NCBI RefSeq assembly: GCF_041320275.1
Contig: NZ_CP162023.1
Location: 992,001-1,056,000, forward strand
Source of the DNA: Mumia sp. Pv4-285
GTDB lineage: Bacteria > Actinomycetota > Actinomycetes > Propionibacteriales > Nocardioidaceae
DNA: 64,000 nt
Direction of reading: 5' to 3'
The notes under the pieces are model-generated. The model saw nothing but the letters and a program-made list of their open reading frames with translations, had not been told where the DNA came from and did no database searches. Below are positions 43,185-51,140 of this stretch, in pieces. The position numbers were made by a program, and so were the translations under genes. Each line of letters opens with the position of its first letter. Positions within the stretch are counted from its first letter, which is position 1.

Positions 43185-45539
43185 ATGCCGATGACTGCCG
43201 CCCCGCGTCCCGCGAGCCGACTCCTGACGGTCGGCATCGTGGTCGCGGCCCTGGTGGTCACCGTGGGCACGGTCGTCGCCGCTGCGGCCGACCGCGGTGT
43301 CCCGAACCCGTGGTGGCTCCTCACCATCCCCGCGATCATGCTCGCCAGCTCGGCTCCGCTCTACCTCGACCGCTACGACGACTGGCTGGTCGTCGGCACC
43401 GAGTCCTGCGTCCTCGTCCTGCTGGCGCTGACCCTGCAGTGGCAGGACGCCCTGCTGCTCTGGATCGTCGGCATCGCCCTCGCGCAGTGCCTGCCCGTGG
43501 CTCGCGGCTCCCGGCTCTTCAACGCCGCCCGTTCGATCGTCGCCGGAGCGGTCGCCGTCGGGGTGCTGACGCTCCTCGACGACGGGATGTTCGGTCTGCG
43601 CGAGGTGGTGGCCGTCGTCCTGGCCTTCACGCTGGCGTTCCTCGTGGACATCGGTGCGTCGGTGCTCCGCATCCGCGCCTCCGGTCCACCGGGCGCCGGC
43701 AGCCTCGAGTCGCGGGCGTACGAGATCCTCACCCTGTACGCCGTCTACGCAGGCGTCACGGCGATGGGCTACGTCGCCGTCCTCCTCTACCGGACCGAGT
43801 CGCCGAGCGCGCTGCTGGCCGTCGTGCCGGCGCTCGCGATCGTCCTCGTCGCGGCCAAGGGCGTCACCCGCGAGCGCGAGACCGCGCGCCGGCTCAACGT
43901 CCTCTTCGAGACCGCGAACGCGCTGCACTCGGCGGCCACCGAGAAGCAGGTTCTCGCGGTCCTCGACGCCGGCACACGACAGCTGGGCAAGTCCCCGGGC
44001 TCGGGTCTGCGTACGGACCTGCCGGGGGCCACCGACCTGCGGCGGCTCATCATCGCCGGCGACGACGTCTACTGGTTGGTGATCGAGGGCAAGCGTGGGC
44101 CGCAGGCCAGTACGCTGCGCAACGTCGAGGCGCTGGAGTCGATCGCTCAGCAGGCGGAGGAGGCACTGTCACGCATGCGGATGAACCGCGACCTGGTCGC
44201 CAACGCGCAGCGCGACCCGCTCACCAAGCTCAGGAACCGGTCGGTCTTCCTGGCGACGGTGGCCGAGGTGATGGCGGGCGGTCCCGAGGGAGACGCAGCG
44301 CCGTGCGCGATCCTGTTCTGCGACCTCGACGGGTTCAAGAAGGTCAACGACCAGTTCGGTCACGCCAGCGGTGACGGGGCCCTGATCGCCATCGCGCGAC
44401 GGCTTGCGGACGAGCTGCCGGACGAGGTCCACGTCGCCCGCCTCGGCGGTGACGAGTTCGCCATCCTCATCGGGACGCCCTCGGACTCCTCCGAGGACGC
44501 GGCGGCGTACGCCGCCCGGATCGCCGAGGACGTACGCGCGATCGTGGCGCGGCCGATCCTCGTGGACAACCGGACGATCGACATCACCGTCAGCATCGGC
44601 ATCGCCTCGACCGACGACGCGCCCGCGTCCGCGGACCAGCTGCTGCGCAACGCCGACATCGCGATGTACGTGGCCAAGCGGGAGGGTCGCGACCGGATCG
44701 TCGTCTACCACGACGCGATGGGCATCGAGCGGGTGAGGTCGCTCGAGCTCGCGGACCGGCTCCGGCGCGCGATCGAGGAGCGCCGGCTGCGAGTCGTCTA
44801 CCAGCCGATCGTCGCCGCCGACGACGAGCGGATCCTCGCGGTCGAGGCGCTGGCCCGGTGGACCGAGGACGGTGAGGTCGTCTCGCCGGAGGAGTTCATC
44901 CCGCTCGCGGAGGAGGCCAACCTCATCGAGGCGATCGGGCGGTTCGTCCTCGAGCAGGTCTGCGACGACCGCGAGCAGCTCGACCAGGCGCTCGAGCCCG
45001 AGACCGCCATCGCGGTCAACCTGTCCGCCCGGCAGCTCGGGTCGCGCCAGTTCGTTTCGAGCGTGCTGCGTGCCGTGGAGGTCCTCGCGCCGCACCCGCT
45101 GACGCTGGAGATCACGGAGACGGAGTCGATCAGCGAGGACGTCATCGAGTCGCGGGTGATGGAGGACCTGGTCGCCCGGGGTGCCGTGCTGGCCGTCGAC
45201 GACTTCGGTGTCGGCTTCTCGTCCCTCGAGCGCCTGATGAGGCTCCCGGTCCAGGTGCTGAAGCTCGACCGGATCTTCTCGCGCGACATCGACACGGACG
45301 AGAGCCGTGGCGCGTTCCTCGACTCGATGCTCGAGATGGCATCTGCGGTCAACCTCCGCGTCGTCGTCGAGGGCATCGAACGCCTGGCGCAGGTCGACGC
45401 GGTCCTGGCCGACCGGGGTTCGGACAGCCGCCGGTCGATCTCCTTCCAGGGCTACTACTTCGGCGGACCCATGAGCCCGGCGACCTTGGTGCGGTGGGCT
45501 GCCCAGCGTGAGCGCACGTCGTCGCTGCGCCGGTCCTGA
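43185..45539 (+). CDS. membrane GGDEF-EAL protein (cyclic di-GMP turnover)
   Basis: A 784-residue protein from ATG 43185 (GTG 43128 and ATG 43191 are alternatives). Six or seven hydrophobic segments fill about 10-225, then a GAF-like linker (about 235-335), a GGDEF diguanylate cyclase domain with intact GGDEF at 421-425, and an EAL phosphodiesterase domain from about 530 with EAL at 554-556, 'ETESISEDVIES' and 'AVDDFGVGFSSLERLMRLPV'. No RxxD inhibitory site precedes GGDEF. Both domains look catalytically competent, so the net direction cannot be told. It would set cyclic di-GMP in response to a membrane signal. Confidence 0.93.
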   Translation: MPMTAAPRPASRLLTVGIVVAALVVTVGTVVAAAADRGVPNPWWLLTIPAIMLASSAPLYLDRYDDWLVVGTESCVLVLLALTLQWQDALLLWIVGIALAQCLPVARGSRLFNAARSIVAGAVAVGVLTLLDDGMFGLREVVAVVLAFTLAFLVDIGASVLRIRASGPPGAGSLESRAYEILTLYAVYAGVTAMGYVAVLLYRTESPSALLAVVPALAIVLVAAKGVTRERETARRLNVLFETANALHSAATEKQVLAVLDAGTRQLGKSPGSGLRTDLPGATDLRRLIIAGDDVYWLVIEGKRGPQASTLRNVEALESIAQQAEEALSRMRMNRDLVANAQRDPLTKLRNRSVFLATVAEVMAGGPEGDAAPCAILFCDLDGFKKVNDQFGHASGDGALIAIARRLADELPDEVHVARLGGDEFAILIGTPSDSSEDAAAYAARIAEDVRAIVARPILVDNRTIDITVSIGIASTDDAPASADQLLRNADIAMYVAKREGRDRIVVYHDAMGIERVRSLELADRLRRAIEERRLRVVYQPIVAADDERILAVEALARWTEDGEVVSPEEFIPLAEEANLIEAIGRFVLEQVCDDREQLDQALEPETAIAVNLSARQLGSRQFVSSVLRAVEVLAPHPLTLEITETESISEDVIESRVMEDLVARGAVLAVDDFGVGFSSLERLMRLPVQVLKLDRIFSRDIDTDESRGAFLDSMLEMASAVNLRVVVEGIERLAQVDAVLADRGSDSRRSISFQGYYFGGPMSPATLVRWAAQRERTSSLRRS

Positions 45540-45607
45540 CCGATGCCCGTCCCGTACCCCGATTTCACCCGCTTTGGCATCCTGGTCCTCGTGGAGATGA
45601 GTCGGGC

Positions 45608-46132
45608 ATGACATGGCTGCGCGGGTTGGCGTCCTGGGTGCGGGCGACGGGGGTCGAGCTGATCGGCTGGCTGCTCGTGGTCACCGGGGTGGCCGCGCTG
45701 GTGCTGCCCGGTCCTGGCCTCCTCATGATGGTCGCCGGGCTCGCGGTGCTCTCGAACCGCTACGAGTGGGCCGAGCGCAGGGTGGAGCCGATCAAGGAGA
45801 AGGCGTTCGAGGCGGCACGTTTCGGCGTCGAGACGTGGCCCCGCATCGCGCTGAGCGTCCTCGGCGCGTGCATCGTGATGGCGTTCGGCGTCATCTGGTG
45901 GGTCGGGCCGACCGTCCCCGAGGTCGGACCCTTCGGCGACGAGCTGCCGTTCAGCGGCTGGGCCACGGGGCTGAGCATGATGCTGTCGTCGCTGATCGCG
46001 CTCTCGCTGGTCGCCTACAGCGTGGCACGGTTCCGCTACGGCGTGGAGGACGACGCCTCGTCCCTCGACGACCAGCCGGACGAACGCTCGTTGCGCGACC
46101 TCCCGCTCGACGACGAGGAGTCCGAGGTCTGA
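45608..46132 (+). CDS. PGPGW (TIGR02611-type) membrane protein
   Basis: A 174-residue membrane protein with the PGPGW-family signature 'LPGPGLLMMVAGLAVLSNRY' near residue 36. The first two hydrophobic segments are at about 15-55, and two more at about 78-98 and 118-140. The tail is acidic ('DDASSLDDQPDERSLRDLPL'). It matches the TIGR02611 actinobacterial family of unknown function. It follows the GGDEF-EAL gene by 68 bp with GGAGAT upstream and may be co-transcribed. Confidence 0.82.
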   Translation: MTWLRGLASWVRATGVELIGWLLVVTGVAALVLPGPGLLMMVAGLAVLSNRYEWAERRVEPIKEKAFEAARFGVETWPRIALSVLGACIVMAFGVIWWVGPTVPEVGPFGDELPFSGWATGLSMMLSSLIALSLVAYSVARFRYGVEDDASSLDDQPDERSLRDLPLDDEESEV

Positions 46133-46145
46133 CCTCGGTGCTCGG

Positions 46146-46490
46146 CTACTGCCAGAGCACGGCGATCAGGACGTTGACGACGGCGAGCCCGCCGATCGTG
46201 TGCGCCATCCAGACCGGGGTGCGGTCGCCCTTGCGCTCGGCCATGAACGCGAGGACCGTCACGACGAGCGCGATGACCAGCTTGATGCCGATCTTGACGT
46301 GGTTGACGTCGAGGTCGTCCATCTCGCGGACCCCGACGAGCAGGAGGCCCGTCAGCAGAGCGGACGCCGCGGCGTGAGAGACGCCCTTCGCGATCGGGAC
46401 CGGGGTGCGCAGCCGAGACGCCCACGCGCCGACGACGAAGGCCCACGAGAGCAGGTGGAGGGCCAGCAGGACCAGACGGAGCGTTTCCAT
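46146..46490 (-). CDS. small four-helix integral membrane protein
   Basis: A 114-residue protein made almost wholly of four hydrophobic helices: 'LRLVLLALHLLSWAFVVGAW', 'KGVSHAAASALLTGLLLVGV', 'VKIGIKLVIALVVTVLAFMA' and 'HTIGGLAVVNVLIAVLWQ'. The layout resembles small actinobacterial membrane proteins of the CopD/YeaQ-like size class, but I cannot assign a family. Its ATG is 22 bp from the divergent methyltransferase, with a good TATCCT -10 box in between. Confidence 0.75.
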   Translation of the reverse strand: METLRLVLLALHLLSWAFVVGAWASRLRTPVPIAKGVSHAAASALLTGLLLVGVREMDDLDVNHVKIGIKLVIALVVTVLAFMAERKGDRTPVWMAHTIGGLAVVNVLIAVLWQ

Positions 46491-46497
46491 GCGCCGA

Positions 46498-46503
46498 AGG
46501 ATA
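46498..46503 (-). promoter_or_regulatory. -10 element TATCCT of a leaderless gene (minus strand)
   Basis: On the minus strand TATCCT ends 7 nt before the ATG at 46490. The divergent methyltransferase start is only 22 bp away, so both promoters overlap. Confidence 0.5.
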
Positions 46504-46512
46504 CTGGAGGGC

Positions 46513-47082
46513 ATGGACGACCCGATCCGCGCGGCGATGGCTGCCGTGGCCCGCGAGGACTTCCTGCCCGAGGGGCAGCGGAAGCACGCGTCGACCGACG
46601 CTCCGCTGGCGATCGGATGGGGCCAGACGAACTCGCAGCCGCACACGGTCGAGGCGATGCTGCGCCTCCTCGACCTGGGCCCCGGGATGCGGGTCCTCGA
46701 CGTCGGCGCGGGCTCCGGATGGACGACCGCGCTGCTCGCGCACCTGGTCGGCGAGGACGGGTCGGTGATCGGCGTCGAGATCGTGCCCGAGCTTCGTGAC
46801 CTCGCGTCGGCTGCCCTCTCGGGCTACGACCCCGAGCACGTCCGCGTCGAGCTCGCTGAGCGGGGGGTCCTCGGCTGGCCTGCCGAGGCGCCGTACGACC
46901 GGGTGCTGGTCTCCGCCGCGGCGAGGTCCCTGCCGACTCCGCTCGTGGACCAGCTCGGCGACGGGGGACTCCTCGTCGTGCCGGTCCGCGGTCGGATGAC
47001 GCGGGTCGTGCGCTCCGCCGACGGGGGGACCACCGTCACCGAGCACGGTGCCTACCGGTTCGTGCCGCTGCTCGACTGGTGA
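46513..47082 (+). CDS. protein-L-isoaspartate O-methyltransferase-like protein
   Basis: A 189-residue SAM-dependent methyltransferase of the Pcm (L-isoaspartyl repair) family. 'PLAIGWGQTNSQPHTVEAML' is the Pcm region that binds the substrate loop, 'RVLDVGAGSGWTTALLAHLV' is SAM motif I near 60, and 'YDRVLVSAAARSLPTPLVDQ' and 'GGLLVVPVRGRMTRVVR' are the later motifs. 'FLPEGQRKHASTDAPL' precedes them. It is shorter than E. coli Pcm (~208) but complete in core. Repair of aged proteins is the expected role. GGAGG lies just 2 nt before the ATG. Confidence 0.87.
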   Translation: MDDPIRAAMAAVAREDFLPEGQRKHASTDAPLAIGWGQTNSQPHTVEAMLRLLDLGPGMRVLDVGAGSGWTTALLAHLVGEDGSVIGVEIVPELRDLASAALSGYDPEHVRVELAERGVLGWPAEAPYDRVLVSAAARSLPTPLVDQLGDGGLLVVPVRGRMTRVVRSADGGTTVTEHGAYRFVPLLDW

Positions 47083-47092
47083 GCCCGCCCGC

Positions 47093-47098
47093 TACTCT
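47093..47098 (+). promoter_or_regulatory. -10 box TACTCT for tRNA-Arg
   Basis: TACTCT ends 10 nt before the mature 5' end of the tRNA. The -35 is weak. Confidence 0.4.
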
Positions 47099-47108
47099 TT
47101 CTCCGTGC

Positions 47109-47181
47109 GCCCTCGTAGCTCAGGGGATAGAGCACCGCTCTCCTAAAGCGGGTGTCGCAGGTTCGAATCCTGCCGGGGGCA
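47109..47181 (+). tRNA. tRNA-Arg (anticodon CCT)
   Basis: A 73-nt tRNA with a full cloverleaf. The acceptor arm is GCCCTCG paired with CGGGGGC (one G-U), discriminator A at 47181. The anticodon stem CCGCT/AGCGG encloses loop CTCCTAA, anticodon CCT (47142-47144), reading AGG. The T arm contains GGTTCGAATCC. CCA is not encoded. It lies 26 bp after the methyltransferase gene. Confidence 0.97.
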
Positions 47182-47184
47182 CTG

Positions 47185-48228
47185 TCAGGCAGCGGCGTAC
47201 GCGTGGAGCTCCTCCGGGACGACCGCATCCGCGGTGGTCGCGTCGCCGTGTCGCCCGAGCAGGGTGAGCGCGATCCCGGCCGCCGCCCATACGCCGAGCA
47301 CGACCAGCTGCTTGGTGAGGTCGGCCTCGGGGAAGTAGGAGAGGCTCCGCAGCAGGTTCACGGCCGCTCCCGGCACGAAGAGCTGGCCGATCTCGCCCCA
47401 GGCGCCGGGAAGGAACTCGGGCGGCTGGGCGGCCGACGCGATCGGGTTGGCGACCAGGAGCGTCAGCAGGGCGCCGACGCCGATCCCGGCGCGACCGATG
47501 ACGCTGGAGAGGCCGACGATCAAGGAGCTGGTGGCGAGGAACGCCAGGCCGACCGCTGCGGCGTTCTGCACCGCGTCGCCCTGAAGGATGCCGAACCAGC
47601 CCTGGACGACTGCCGTCGTGCCCGCGCCTGCGAGGACCGCGTACAGGCCGAGTGCGGCAACCCGTCGACCCCGCCCGGTCACGAGGAGCGAGATCACGAC
47701 TCCGCCCGCGATGCCGCCGATGACGAGCGGGAAGGCGGCCGCGGTCATGCCGATCCCCTGGGCGTCGTCGGTCGACAGGCTCGCCACGTCGGTGACGGTG
47801 ACGGTCGGCGAGGAGGGAGCGGGGGCACCCGACCGTGCCGCGAGCGCGGTGCCGAGCTCGCCGGCGAGGCGTGTCATCGCCTGGTGCGTGGCGGCACCGG
47901 CGGCCGAGGCCGTGAGCACCTCGGGCTCGTCGCCCAGCACGATGGCGCCGTACGCGTCGCGCTGCTCGACCGCGGCGACCGCGGCATCCCGGTCGGCGAC
48001 GCCGGTCAGGTCGAAGCGTCCCGGAGCCGCCTCGTCGAGGGTCTTCTCGACCGCGTCGACCGCCGCTGGGGGACCGGCGACTGCGACAGGAAGGTCGTGC
48101 GGCGTGGTCGTCGCCGCCGGCCACACGAAGGCGGCGACGACCAGGGTGACGACGAATGCCGCCAGCGTCGCGGCGACGGCAGCGCGGCCCCAGGCCCTGG
48201 CGGAGGCAGATCCGGTGGTGGTGGACAT
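47185..48228 (-). CDS. ABC-2/YhgE-like membrane protein
   Basis: A 347-residue membrane protein. One N-terminal segment at about 14-36, an extracytoplasmic domain (about 37-160; 'LPVAVAGPPAAVDAVEKTLD', 'AYGAIVLGDEPEVLTASAAG'), then five or six segments to residue ~330 ('FPLVIGGIAGGVVISLLVTG', 'IGVGALLTLLVANPIASAAQ'). This layout is that of ABC-2 type permeases of the YhgE/Pip or ABC2_membrane_3 class, but no ATPase lies beside it. The divergent TetR gene and shared double operator imply regulated expression. GGAG is 5 nt before ATG 48228. Confidence 0.75.
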   Translation of the reverse strand: MSTTTGSASARAWGRAAVAATLAAFVVTLVVAAFVWPAATTTPHDLPVAVAGPPAAVDAVEKTLDEAAPGRFDLTGVADRDAAVAAVEQRDAYGAIVLGDEPEVLTASAAGAATHQAMTRLAGELGTALAARSGAPAPSSPTVTVTDVASLSTDDAQGIGMTAAAFPLVIGGIAGGVVISLLVTGRGRRVAALGLYAVLAGAGTTAVVQGWFGILQGDAVQNAAAVGLAFLATSSLIVGLSSVIGRAGIGVGALLTLLVANPIASAAQPPEFLPGAWGEIGQLFVPGAAVNLLRSLSYFPEADLTKQLVVLGVWAAAGIALTLLGRHGDATTADAVVPEELHAYAAA

Positions 48229-48248
48229 GGTGACTCCAGATGCAAAAG

Positions 48249-48315
48249 AAAACGAATGAACGTTCTCTATCGTGCGCACCGTTCGGCACCCTTGTCAAGA
48301 ACGTTCGTTCGTTTT
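48249..48315. promoter_or_regulatory. 18-bp inverted repeat operator pair
   Basis: AAAACGAATGAACGTTCT (48249-48266) and AGAACGTTCGTTCGTTTT (48298-48315) are inverted copies with one mismatch, 31 bp apart. Each contains the palindrome GAACGTTC. The right arm exactly fills the spacer of the tetR promoter. The pair should bind the adjacent TetR protein and control both divergent genes. Confidence 0.75.
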
Positions 48316-48320
48316 ACGGT
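48292..48320 (+). promoter_or_regulatory. leaderless promoter of the tetR gene
   Basis: TTGTCA (48292-48297) and TACGGT (48315-48320) are 17 bp apart; the -10 ends 7 nt before the ATG at 48328. An operator arm occupies the whole spacer. Confidence 0.65.
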
Positions 48321-48327
48321 GGGCGCC

Positions 48328-48951
48328 ATGCCGAAGGTCTCCGAGGAGCACAAGGCCGCCCGCCGCGAGGAGATCGCCCGTGCGGCACTCCGGTGCTTCG
48401 CGACCAAGGGGTACGCGGGCACGTCGATGGCCGACATCATCAGGGAGTCCGGGTTGTCGGCCGGCGCGATCTACGGCTACTACCGCAACAAGAACGAGCT
48501 CGTCCGCGAGGCGATGCGGAGCGTCGTCGTCGGTCGGTTCACCGAGCTGGAGCGGGGCGCGTCCGGCGACGAGGTCACGCCGCCTGGCGACCTTCTCGTG
48601 CAGTTCCTCCGCAGCGTGTCCGAGGTCGCCGGCCAGGCGCCGGGGATGGTGCTCCAGGTCTGGTCGACGGCCCAGCTCGACCCAGAGCTAAAGGAGAGCG
48701 TCGCCGGGGGACTGGCTGAGATCGGGCGACTGTTCCGCGATCACCTCGAGCGCTGGTACGTGTCTCGTGGCGTCGACGAGCAGGACGCGCGGATCCGTGC
48801 CGCGGCGGAGTACCCCGTCTACGTCGGCGTCTGCCAGGGGTACATCGTCCACAACGCACTGGTGGACGGATTCGACGGCGAGGCGTACTTCGCGGCGGCC
48901 GCGGGCGTCCTCGCGCACGGCGCGTCGGTCGGCAACGCCCGGCCGGTGTGA
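48328..48951 (+). CDS. TetR/AcrR family transcriptional regulator
   Basis: A 207-residue repressor. The N-terminal helix-turn-helix is 'ARAALRCFATKGYAGTSMAD' plus 'IIRESGLSAGAIYGYYRNKN'; the remaining helices form the ligand domain ('PPGDLLVQFLRSVSEVAGQA', 'VYVGVCQGYIVHNALVDGFD'). It is divergent from the ABC-2-like membrane protein with 99 bp between starts, and the long inverted repeat there is its probable target, giving autoregulation. The promoter predicts a leaderless mRNA starting at this ATG. Confidence 0.92.
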   Translation: MPKVSEEHKAARREEIARAALRCFATKGYAGTSMADIIRESGLSAGAIYGYYRNKNELVREAMRSVVVGRFTELERGASGDEVTPPGDLLVQFLRSVSEVAGQAPGMVLQVWSTAQLDPELKESVAGGLAEIGRLFRDHLERWYVSRGVDEQDARIRAAAEYPVYVGVCQGYIVHNALVDGFDGEAYFAAAAGVLAHGASVGNARPV

Positions 48952-48964
48952 GTCGCCGGCGGCC

Positions 48965-48994
48965 TTGTGACCTGCATTTCATCTCCGCTACGGT
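48965..48994 (+). promoter_or_regulatory. promoter of the secreted propeller gene
   Basis: TTGTGA (48965-48970) and TACGGT (48989-48994) are 18 bp apart. The predicted start near 49001 leaves a 72-nt leader ending with GGAGG (49061-49065), 7 nt before the ATG. Confidence 0.5.
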
Positions 48995-49072
48995 GGTGCA
49001 ACTCGGTTTGACCCTCATTGTGACTCCGGAATCGGGTTCGTCCGTCTACGACATCCCACTGGAGGGTCCGCC

Positions 49073-50338
49073 ATGTCATCTCTCGCTCGCGCGCGTCGAC
49101 GCGCATCCATCGTCGCCGGCCTCGCCGCGATCACCCTGTCCGCTGGATCGATGGGGCTGAGCGGTGGAGCCGCAGCCGCGACGCCCCCACCTGGTCTGCA
49201 GGAGGTGATGCTCGTCGGCAACAACTGGGACGGGACGGCCGACGTCATCCGCTCGACCGGCGACTTCGCGAAGATCGGACGCATCAACCTCGTGCCCGAC
49301 AAGACGAAGCGGCTCACCGAGATCTATCTCAACCCCGTGCGTCTGGCGTTCTTCCTGGGGATCCGGTTGACCGTCGGCGAGGGGCACGACCAGTTCGTCG
49401 ACGACATGTACACGACGCCCGACGGCTCGGCCATCGTCGTCTCGCGGCCCAGCTTCGCCGACGTCGCCTCCATTGACACCGCTACCGGCAAGCTCCGGTG
49501 GCGCTTCAGGGTCTCGGGCTACCGCGCCGACCACATGGCAGTCTCGCCGGACGGCAACCGTGTCGCGGTGTCGGCTTCGACGGGCAACACCGTCCACGTC
49601 CTCGACATCCGCACCGGGAAGGAGGTCGGGTCCTTCAAGACCGGTGACAAGCCGCACGAGAACGTGTTCTCCGCCGACGGGTCGCGCCTGTGGAACATGT
49701 CGATCGGTGAGGTCAACAACGACTTGGACGCTCCTGCACTCGACGCCCTCAAGGGTGATCGAAAGATCACCGTCGTCGACACCACCACGTTCGCCACGGT
49801 GAAGGTCATCGACATGCGGCAGCGCCTCGACGCCTTCGGCCAGACCGGCAAGTCCGACTCGGTTCGCCCGGTCGCGTTCACGCCGGACGAGGCGACGCTC
49901 TACTTCCAAGTCTCGTTCTTCAACGGCTTCTTCGAGTATGACGTCGCTGCCGACAAGATCACCCGGATGAAGACGCTGCCGGAGAACCCCGCCACCGATG
50001 ACGACCGTACGACCTTCGTCAACGACTCCCGCCACCACGGGATGTCGATGAACCCGTCAGGGACCAAGCTCTGCATCGCAGGCACCATGGATGAGTACGC
50101 GACCGTCGTCGATCGGGCGACGCTCCAGGAAGGGCCCCTCGTCCCTGCCGCGAAGCCGTACTGGGCGACCGTCAGCGGGGACGGCAACGCGTGCGTGATC
50201 TCCGAGAGCGCCGCCGACCAGGTGACGGCGATCGACTTCGCCACCGGCCAGAAGATCACCTCCGTCCCGGTCGGTGACCATCCTCAGCGAGTTCGGATCG
50301 CCCAGCTGCCGATCGGCTGGAGCGGACCCGCCTCCTGA
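49073..50338 (+). CDS. secreted YVTN-type beta-propeller protein
   Basis: A 421-residue exported protein. The signal peptide has a basic start, the core 'ASIVAGLAAITLSAGSMGLS' and a probable cleavage after the AAA near residue 36. The mature part contains repeats of the YVTN/lactonase-like type: 'VVSRPSFADVASIDTATGKL', 'MAVSPDGNRVAVSASTGNTV', 'VHVLDIRTGKEVGSFKTGD', 'CVISESAADQVTAIDFATGQ'. A seven-bladed propeller is likely. No catalytic motif is seen, so binding or scaffolding outside the cell is inferred. It has its own promoter and is followed by a 13-bp hairpin. Confidence 0.85.
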   Translation: MSSLARARRRASIVAGLAAITLSAGSMGLSGGAAAATPPPGLQEVMLVGNNWDGTADVIRSTGDFAKIGRINLVPDKTKRLTEIYLNPVRLAFFLGIRLTVGEGHDQFVDDMYTTPDGSAIVVSRPSFADVASIDTATGKLRWRFRVSGYRADHMAVSPDGNRVAVSASTGNTVHVLDIRTGKEVGSFKTGDKPHENVFSADGSRLWNMSIGEVNNDLDAPALDALKGDRKITVVDTTTFATVKVIDMRQRLDAFGQTGKSDSVRPVAFTPDEATLYFQVSFFNGFFEYDVAADKITRMKTLPENPATDDDRTTFVNDSRHHGMSMNPSGTKLCIAGTMDEYATVVDRATLQEGPLVPAAKPYWATVSGDGNACVISESAADQVTAIDFATGQKITSVPVGDHPQRVRIAQLPIGWSGPAS

Positions 50339-50353
50339 CCAGGCGCGCCGGCT

Positions 50354-50392
50354 CGACCTGGCCGCACGGGTGCTGCTCCTGCGGCCAGGTCG
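50354..50392. terminator. hairpin terminator after the propeller gene
   Basis: CGACCTGGCCGCA (50354-50366) and TGCGGCCAGGTCG (50380-50392) form a perfect 13-bp stem with a 13-nt loop, 15 bp after the stop. No T-run follows. Confidence 0.75.
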
Positions 50393-50394
50393 CG

Positions 50395-50647
50395 CCGCGA
50401 TCAGCGATCGTCGGTCCGACCAGGTAGTGCCAGCCCAGCCACCGCCAGTACGCGACCACGGCGAGCCGCAGTGCGCGGTCGGCCATCGCGACGTCGACCA
50501 GCTCGCCCACGTCGCTGAACGTGGGCCCGGGCACGTACGAGACGGAGCTGCCAGAGCGCGACCACGACGACGATCCCCAACCAGGCCGACGCCGCGCGGG
50601 CGATCGGTCGACGACGCGTCGGGCTGAGCTCGGCGCACGACCGCCAA
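50395..50647 (-). pseudogene. probable frameshifted small-protein remnant
   Basis: No intact gene fills 50339-50648, but coding-like segments appear in successive minus-strand frames: a start-like 'MRRAQPDASSTDRP' at 50647, then 'IARAASAWLGIVVVVALWQL' in the next frame, then 'VPGPTFSDVGELVDVAMADR' and 'LRLAVVAYWRWLGWHYLVGP' in the third. Joined, they would give a small protein with a membrane helix and an amphipathic helix. Two frameshifts and no nearby stop suggest decay, or possibly sequencing errors. I recognise no family. The GNAT gene ends just upstream on the same strand. Confidence 0.35.
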
Positions 50648-50648
50648 T

Positions 50649-51140
50649 CTACGCCAGCGGTAGGTGCATCACGTAGAGCCCGACCAGGCCGTCGGTGGCA
50701 TGGTCGAACGCCTCGGGGACCGTCCCCACGACGTCGAACCCGAGCTCGCGCCACAGCCGCACCGCGGCGGTGTTGGTCTCGACCACGGCGTTGAACTGGA
50801 TCCCGTGGAAGCCCTCCGCGCGCGCCCAGGCGATCATGTCCTCGCCGAGTGCTCGCCCGATCTCCCCACGGCGTGCCGACGGGTCGACCATGAAGCTCGC
50901 GGTGGCCACGTGCGCCCCGCGGCCGGGGCGGTTCGGGCCCATCTTCGCCGAGCCGACCACGACGCCGTCGTGGTCGACGGCGACCGTCGTCCGGCCCGGC
51001 GGCGTCTCCATCCACCAGCCTCGCGCGCTCTCGGCGTCGAGGTCGAGCGGGAACGCGTACGAGTCACCCGCCTTGACGACGGCGTCGAAGAACGGCCAGA
51101 TGCGGGGCCAGTCGGCTTCGGTCGCCGTACGGATCTGCAT
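50649..51140 (-). CDS. GNAT family N-acetyltransferase
   Basis: A 163-residue acyl-CoA N-acyltransferase. 'IRTATEADWPRIWPFFDAVV' begins the fold, 'HVATASFMVDPSARRGEIGR' holds strand 4 and the pyrophosphate loop (R-R-G-E-I-G-R in place of the usual Q/R-x-x-G-x-G/A), and 'FNAVVETNTAAVRLWRELGF' is the typical C-terminal strand/helix. The acceptor is unknown. Its ATG overlaps the stop of the LLM gene upstream by one base (TGATG), so the two are coupled. Confidence 0.9.
   Translation of the reverse strand: MQIRTATEADWPRIWPFFDAVVKAGDSYAFPLDLDAESARGWWMETPPGRTTVAVDHDGVVVGSAKMGPNRPGRGAHVATASFMVDPSARRGEIGRALGEDMIAWARAEGFHGIQFNAVVETNTAAVRLWRELGFDVVGTVPEAFDHATDGLVGLYVMHLPLA

Noticed and set aside
46502-46507. 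TACTGG as -10 for the methyltransferase
   Set aside because: It lacks the final T of TANNNT and overlaps the Shine-Dalgarno-like GGAGG; not convincing.
47185-48228. A complete ABC transporter at the TetR-linked membrane gene
   Set aside because: Only a permease-like membrane protein is present; no ATPase gene or Walker motif lies beside it.
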